From the NCBI GenBank assembly GCA_028673005.1, contig CM054116.1:135709681-135773680 (forward strand): a stretch of DNA of 64,000 bases, written 5' to 3'. Shown here piece by piece: positions 60,920 to 64,000 of the stretch (position 1 is its first letter; every line of letters starts with the position of its first letter). Under the pieces are notes generated by a model. It saw nothing but the letters and a program-made list of their open reading frames with translations, did not search any database and was not told the DNA's origin. The position numbers and the translations under genes were made by a program. This stretch comes from Tanypteryx hageni. Taxonomy: Eukaryota; Arthropoda; Insecta; Odonata; Petaluridae.

Positions 60920-61695
60920 GAAGGAAGTCAGCCAACTATAAGAAAAAAGCTGCATTTGGAATTCCTACAAAAAATAAGGTTGATAGATGCAACTGTGCAA
61001 CATTGTTCCCACATTCAGTGAATCTAAAGGTATATCTATTTCTTGTAAAGAATAGCTGTGAACTATTTATGATATATATTTAAATTAAAATTCATAGATT
61101 TATTAGGACACAAAGATATATTTATTTTGGTTTCGAAGTTTTGCATTATAGTCACTATGGGAGACTGTAAACTAAGCGAATATGTAGAAGTTAAGTGGTG
61201 TCGCGTCGAATAGGGAAGACATTGGAAGGGATGAGGGAATAGGAGTGGATAAAGAGGAAGGCGAACGTGCGGCTGTGGAGTGGCAGGTTTTAAACGAGAA
61301 GCAGTACTGAGCAGGTGGCTTGGGATCATATGGTCGCAAGTGCATGTATATTACCTATGACGAGCGTGATGCAAAGACGCAACAATAGGGGGTGTCATCG
61401 GGGTTCGATTCGGCGGAGTCCTGCTACGGAGCTCCGACGTAACGGTCGCCCGATCGACACCCGCGAACAGCGTCCACCAGGGACCTAATCTCGTCGTCAT
61501 CGGGGTCAGACCGAGATTGTCCCGCACACACGTGTGAGGAAATAAGACCAAGCGAATGACTGGGAAACCCCTCTGTCTCACAAGCACGCATCCGGCAGTG
61601 CGTTCCTCATTACTGGCCTCCACCAAACGACTTTCGATCCCGCCTTACATTCCCATTTTTATTGCTCATTTTTGTGAAGTATCCTTATGTTTTAC
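59579..61695. other. Intron between cassettes B and A, microsatellite-rich
   Basis: About 2.1 kb with (GA)n at about 60210-60234, (CA)n at about 60720-60746 and a TG/TA run at about 60855-60915. The low-complexity runs give false frames on both strands. The part at 61180-61670 is GC-richer, close to cassette A. Confidence 0.5.
60867..60915. repeat. (TA)n microsatellite
   Basis: About 24 TA units flanked by gtgtgtatgcatgcat, inside the intron between cassettes B and A. Confidence 0.9.
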
Positions 61696-61782
61696 CTAAT
61701 AAGGGGACAGCGTCGGAGGTAGCGGGCATCGTCTCTGCTACCATGTTTAGGAATACAGTCAGAGAGAGAAGGATTGTAACAC
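61696..61782 (-). CDS. nAChRalpha6: nAChR alternative M2 exon, cassette A
   Basis: This 87-nt exon encodes the pore-lining M2 helix and the M2-M3 linker. It reads (G)[19 protein letters not shown] followed by [10 protein letters not shown]. The acceptor is a pyrimidine-rich tract ending TTCCAG. The donor is GTAAAA, directly after CCC TTA TTA G. Two bases at the start and one at the end belong to split codons, so it enters and leaves in phase 1. By M2 numbering it has Leu9', Val13', Asn16' and Glu20', the conventional arrangement for a cation-selective alpha7-like channel. It is the 5'-most cassette in transcript order and the closest to a textbook sequence, so it may be the constitutive or default form (inference). 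Confidence 0.93.
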
Positions 61783-64000
61783 CTGGAAGGAGAAACACCA
61801 AATAATTAAGGGTGGGTGGAAGAGACGAGAAGGGCGGCATTGGAGGGTGGAGCGGGAAGCCGCTGGGAGGGTTGGGAAAGGTGAGGGAAGAGTGATCGGT
61901 GCGCTAGGGAAGAGGAAAGAATGCAGGGAGGTGATGGAAGGAGCGTGTGGGTGGGGATGATGATTCGATGGAATGATGAGTGGGTCTCGCTGGGCATGGT
62001 CGTAGGTGAAGGGTGGCTGAGGGCGGCTGGGGGGTTGGGAGGAGGGGTGTGATTGAGGGCGTGTGCGCAGGAATTGGCACACACACGCAACACATAGAAT
62101 TATGATGTCCATTCCTTTCATCCACACGTATTCTTGACATTTTGGTCTTCGATAAATGCACCGTCTTAAACACGGACTTATTTTCACATGTAATGTGACA
62201 CCGCATTTCATTTATCGACTTTTGGAGGGGGGATGGCAGTTACACTTACAGCAGTTTTTCCAGTTTCGTTTTAATCAACTCATTGCACTATTATTATTTT
62301 TTTTTCTATTTAAATGTTGAATAAAGGTGATATTTATTTTTATTTGTAGCAAATCACAGTCACCAGTATGGTAGCAATTCTCATCACTGGTAAGTTTACA
62401 TATACATATATATATGTTATAATACTGTGAAGATAGCAATATTTAAAAAGTATATCTTCAGATTTATAGATTTCAACACAAACCTTGCTTAAAATGGCCA
62501 AAATTATATTAGACAAGAAGAAATAAAGGAAACACTCTGTTTTAAGAGATCGGGGTGTGTTTCTTTCCGTCGATATCTGCTGAGCAAATAAAGTAAAAAT
62601 GTTAGAGTATAAGAGTACACCTTATCGCCTTAATGGGATTGGTTGCTGTAAATAAGCAAAAAGCAGCTCAATATTTAAGTAGAGTCAAATTTTCCATTTT
62701 AAGTAAATATTTAAAACATTATTATTTAGAAAATTATTTAATGAAGGCATAGCATATTTAATATGTTATTTAAAAAGTCTTTTTAATTATTTATAACAAA
62801 TTTCAAAATAAAATATGCATTAATAGCATTAACTCAATAACGCCTTCTGATATTTTTGATAATTTAAATTGGTAAAGTAAGTGAATTATTGTATGGTAAT
62901 TATATGATATGAAATTTCAACATGTGAATAAAATATTTTGATTAGCAAATACATTTAAACAAGTGAAGGAAAACATAATGAGTTACAATGGACATCACAC
63001 TGTCAGTCTTATTGTTGAAAAACCATTCCATTGATGCGTTAAAAATAACAGGCAGATTGCTTTGACATTAAAATATTTCAACATATATGGATTCTGTAAT
63101 TTTCTTTATTCCTTCTGCACAACGTGTGCCATTAGGAAGGAATTTCCAAATACGAAAACCAAAGTTATATCCAATTAGGCAACTTCAAGACTATATTCTA
63201 TGCAAAACATGATGTAGACATTTAATAATTAAACAAAAAGATCAGATAAAATTTTTCAAACACTGTCAAAGCAAACCGGGTTATATTTTTCCTTGATCAG
63301 GGCAAAAATAGTCAAATATAGACAATTGCAGATCTCAGCCCGTCGGCAAAAGGCCTTTGTCAAACCTTATTACTTCTTGTTCGCTGTAAAAGAAACAATG
63401 GTTCATTTTTGGAGGTCGCCAAGTTACAGAAAATCAGCGAGAGGGCATGTTGGTCAAATAAACAGGGTGTTAAACTGTACATTTTTTTACAAATTCATAC
63501 AGTCTATGTGTCTATGTTAAATCTGTCGTGGATACAAATATATACATATACACGTACATGTGTGAATGTGTGCTTGTGTTTATGTGTGTGTGTGTGTGCG
63601 CACGTATATGTGTATATATGTATATACATAGATACATATGTACCAACACACATAAATACACATAGACACACATATGTACACACATGCTTACATACATGTA
63701 TATGCATAAGTATGTGTGTATATATATATATATAAACACACACACATATACACACAGGTAAATTTACCTATGAAAAATCCTTAATGTGGGAGAAAGTTAT
63801 TTCCATGGCAGTGTGTAACTATGTGTGACAATGTGTAAAAACAATACTCTACCGGAACGACGATTGTTGGGCAAGCAAAGGTCAATTAATATGGGTTGCA
63901 TGCATAAGCGAGCCACTGGGGGATAGTCCATTGAAGGAAAGAAAATAACAAAAAAGCTCTTTGATGTGCTGTACTATACACAGGCAGCATATTATCACAA
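61783..64000. other. Intron upstream of cassette A
   Basis: The part 61800-62090 is G-rich on the plus strand (pyrimidine-rich in the receptor transcript); the rest is AT-rich. No M1 or ligand-binding exon was found, so the next upstream exon lies beyond the window. Minus frames at 61759-62211 are Pro/Ser/His low complexity. Confidence 0.5.
63538..63760. repeat. Mixed TG/CA/TA microsatellite tract
   Basis: Alternating tacatgtg, tgtgtgtgtg, cacacaca and tatatata over about 220 bp. It has purine-pyrimidine alternation compatible with Z-DNA. It gives false Cys/Tyr/Val-rich frames. Confidence 0.85.

Larger units (their letters stand above)
10188..64000 (-). other. nAChRalpha6: nAChR alpha6-like subunit gene, 3' half (gene span in window)
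   Basis: Gene-level entry. The product is a subunit of a pentameric acetylcholine-gated cation channel in the neuronal plasma membrane. Seen: four alternative M2 exons, one M3 exon and one terminal exon, all on the minus strand, with AG/GT borders and matching phases (1 into the M3 exon, 0 into the last exon). The ligand-binding domain and M1 are not in the window, so the gene continues past 64000. The terminal exon motif ELELKERSSKSLLANVLDID and the C-terminus SAPHIIV are hallmarks of the insect alpha5/6/7 group. Tandem alternative M2 exons are known from insect alpha6 (Drosophila exon 8), hence the symbol. The part of the loop just before M4 also resembles what I recall of alpha7, so the subunit number is less certain than the family. 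The final intron is about 43 kb and full of transposons. Confidence 0.85.

Noticed and set aside
60705..61021. Tyr/Ile/Cys-rich frames on both strands
   Set aside because: Translations of TA, TG and CA microsatellites.
62350..62393. Possible plus-strand mini-exon between ag and gtaagt
   Set aside because: No coding similarity, wrong strand for the receptor gene, and such short AG...GTAAGT pairs arise by chance.
1..64000. CRISPR array, rRNA or bacterial operon features
   Set aside because: Tandem repeats here are microsatellites, minisatellites or foldback monomers without unique spacers; no rRNA sequence or prokaryotic gene organisation was seen.

Overview
This is a eukaryotic window, almost certainly arthropod, and it is dominated by one gene. 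The minus strand carries the 3' half of a nicotinic acetylcholine receptor (nAChR) alpha subunit of the insect alpha5/alpha6/alpha7 group. Transcription runs from high to low coordinates. The upstream exons (ligand-binding domain, M1) lie beyond position 64000. I assign the gene to the alpha6 type because tandem alternative M2 exons are the known architecture of insect alpha6. The number is an inference, because parts of the C-terminal exon would also suit alpha7.

Gene layout, 5' to 3' on the minus strand: four tandem, separately spliced versions of the exon encoding the pore-lining M2 helix (A 61696-61782, B 59495-59578, C 56589-56675, D 55990-56076); the M3 exon (53795-53904); an intron of about 43 kb; and one terminal exon (10188-10775) encoding the M3-M4 cytoplasmic loop, M4 and the stop. 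All junction phases agree. Any one cassette can join the M3 exon, and the M3 exon joins the terminal exon in phase 0. Insects are usually described with up to three such M2 exons; four are visible here. One of them (B) is a codon shorter and changes pore-helix residues.

The 43 kb intron is a nest of transposable elements. It holds: a 1.8 kb foldback element built of about 150-bp monomers (11226-13070); a nested palindromic cluster (about 19.0-27.9 kb) with a long near-perfect inverted repeat, a SINE-like insert and a gutted Tigger/pogo transposon; two Helitron-like 3' ends (26.4 and 29.4 kb); a Penelope-like element with RT and GIY-YIG domains (37.0-43.3 kb); an RTE-like LINE inserted exactly at the Penelope stop codon with a 10-bp target duplication (40099-42912); older LINE and mariner remnants (44.9-48.5 kb); and a 3.9 kb DNA transposon with 25-bp terminal inverted repeats and a DDE-like transposase of a superfamily I cannot name (49391-53300). 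Three of these elements (Penelope, LINE, DNA transposon) keep a long reading frame broken by just one in-frame stop each.

The first 10 kb lie downstream of the receptor's stop codon. They alternate AT-rich sequence with purine/pyrimidine-biased, CpG-rich blocks full of (GA)n. I see no convincing coding gene there; part is probably the receptor 3' UTR. Microsatellites are abundant throughout. Many long apparent ORFs are translations of microsatellites or lie antisense to the real exons. I found no rRNA, convincing tRNA or CRISPR array.
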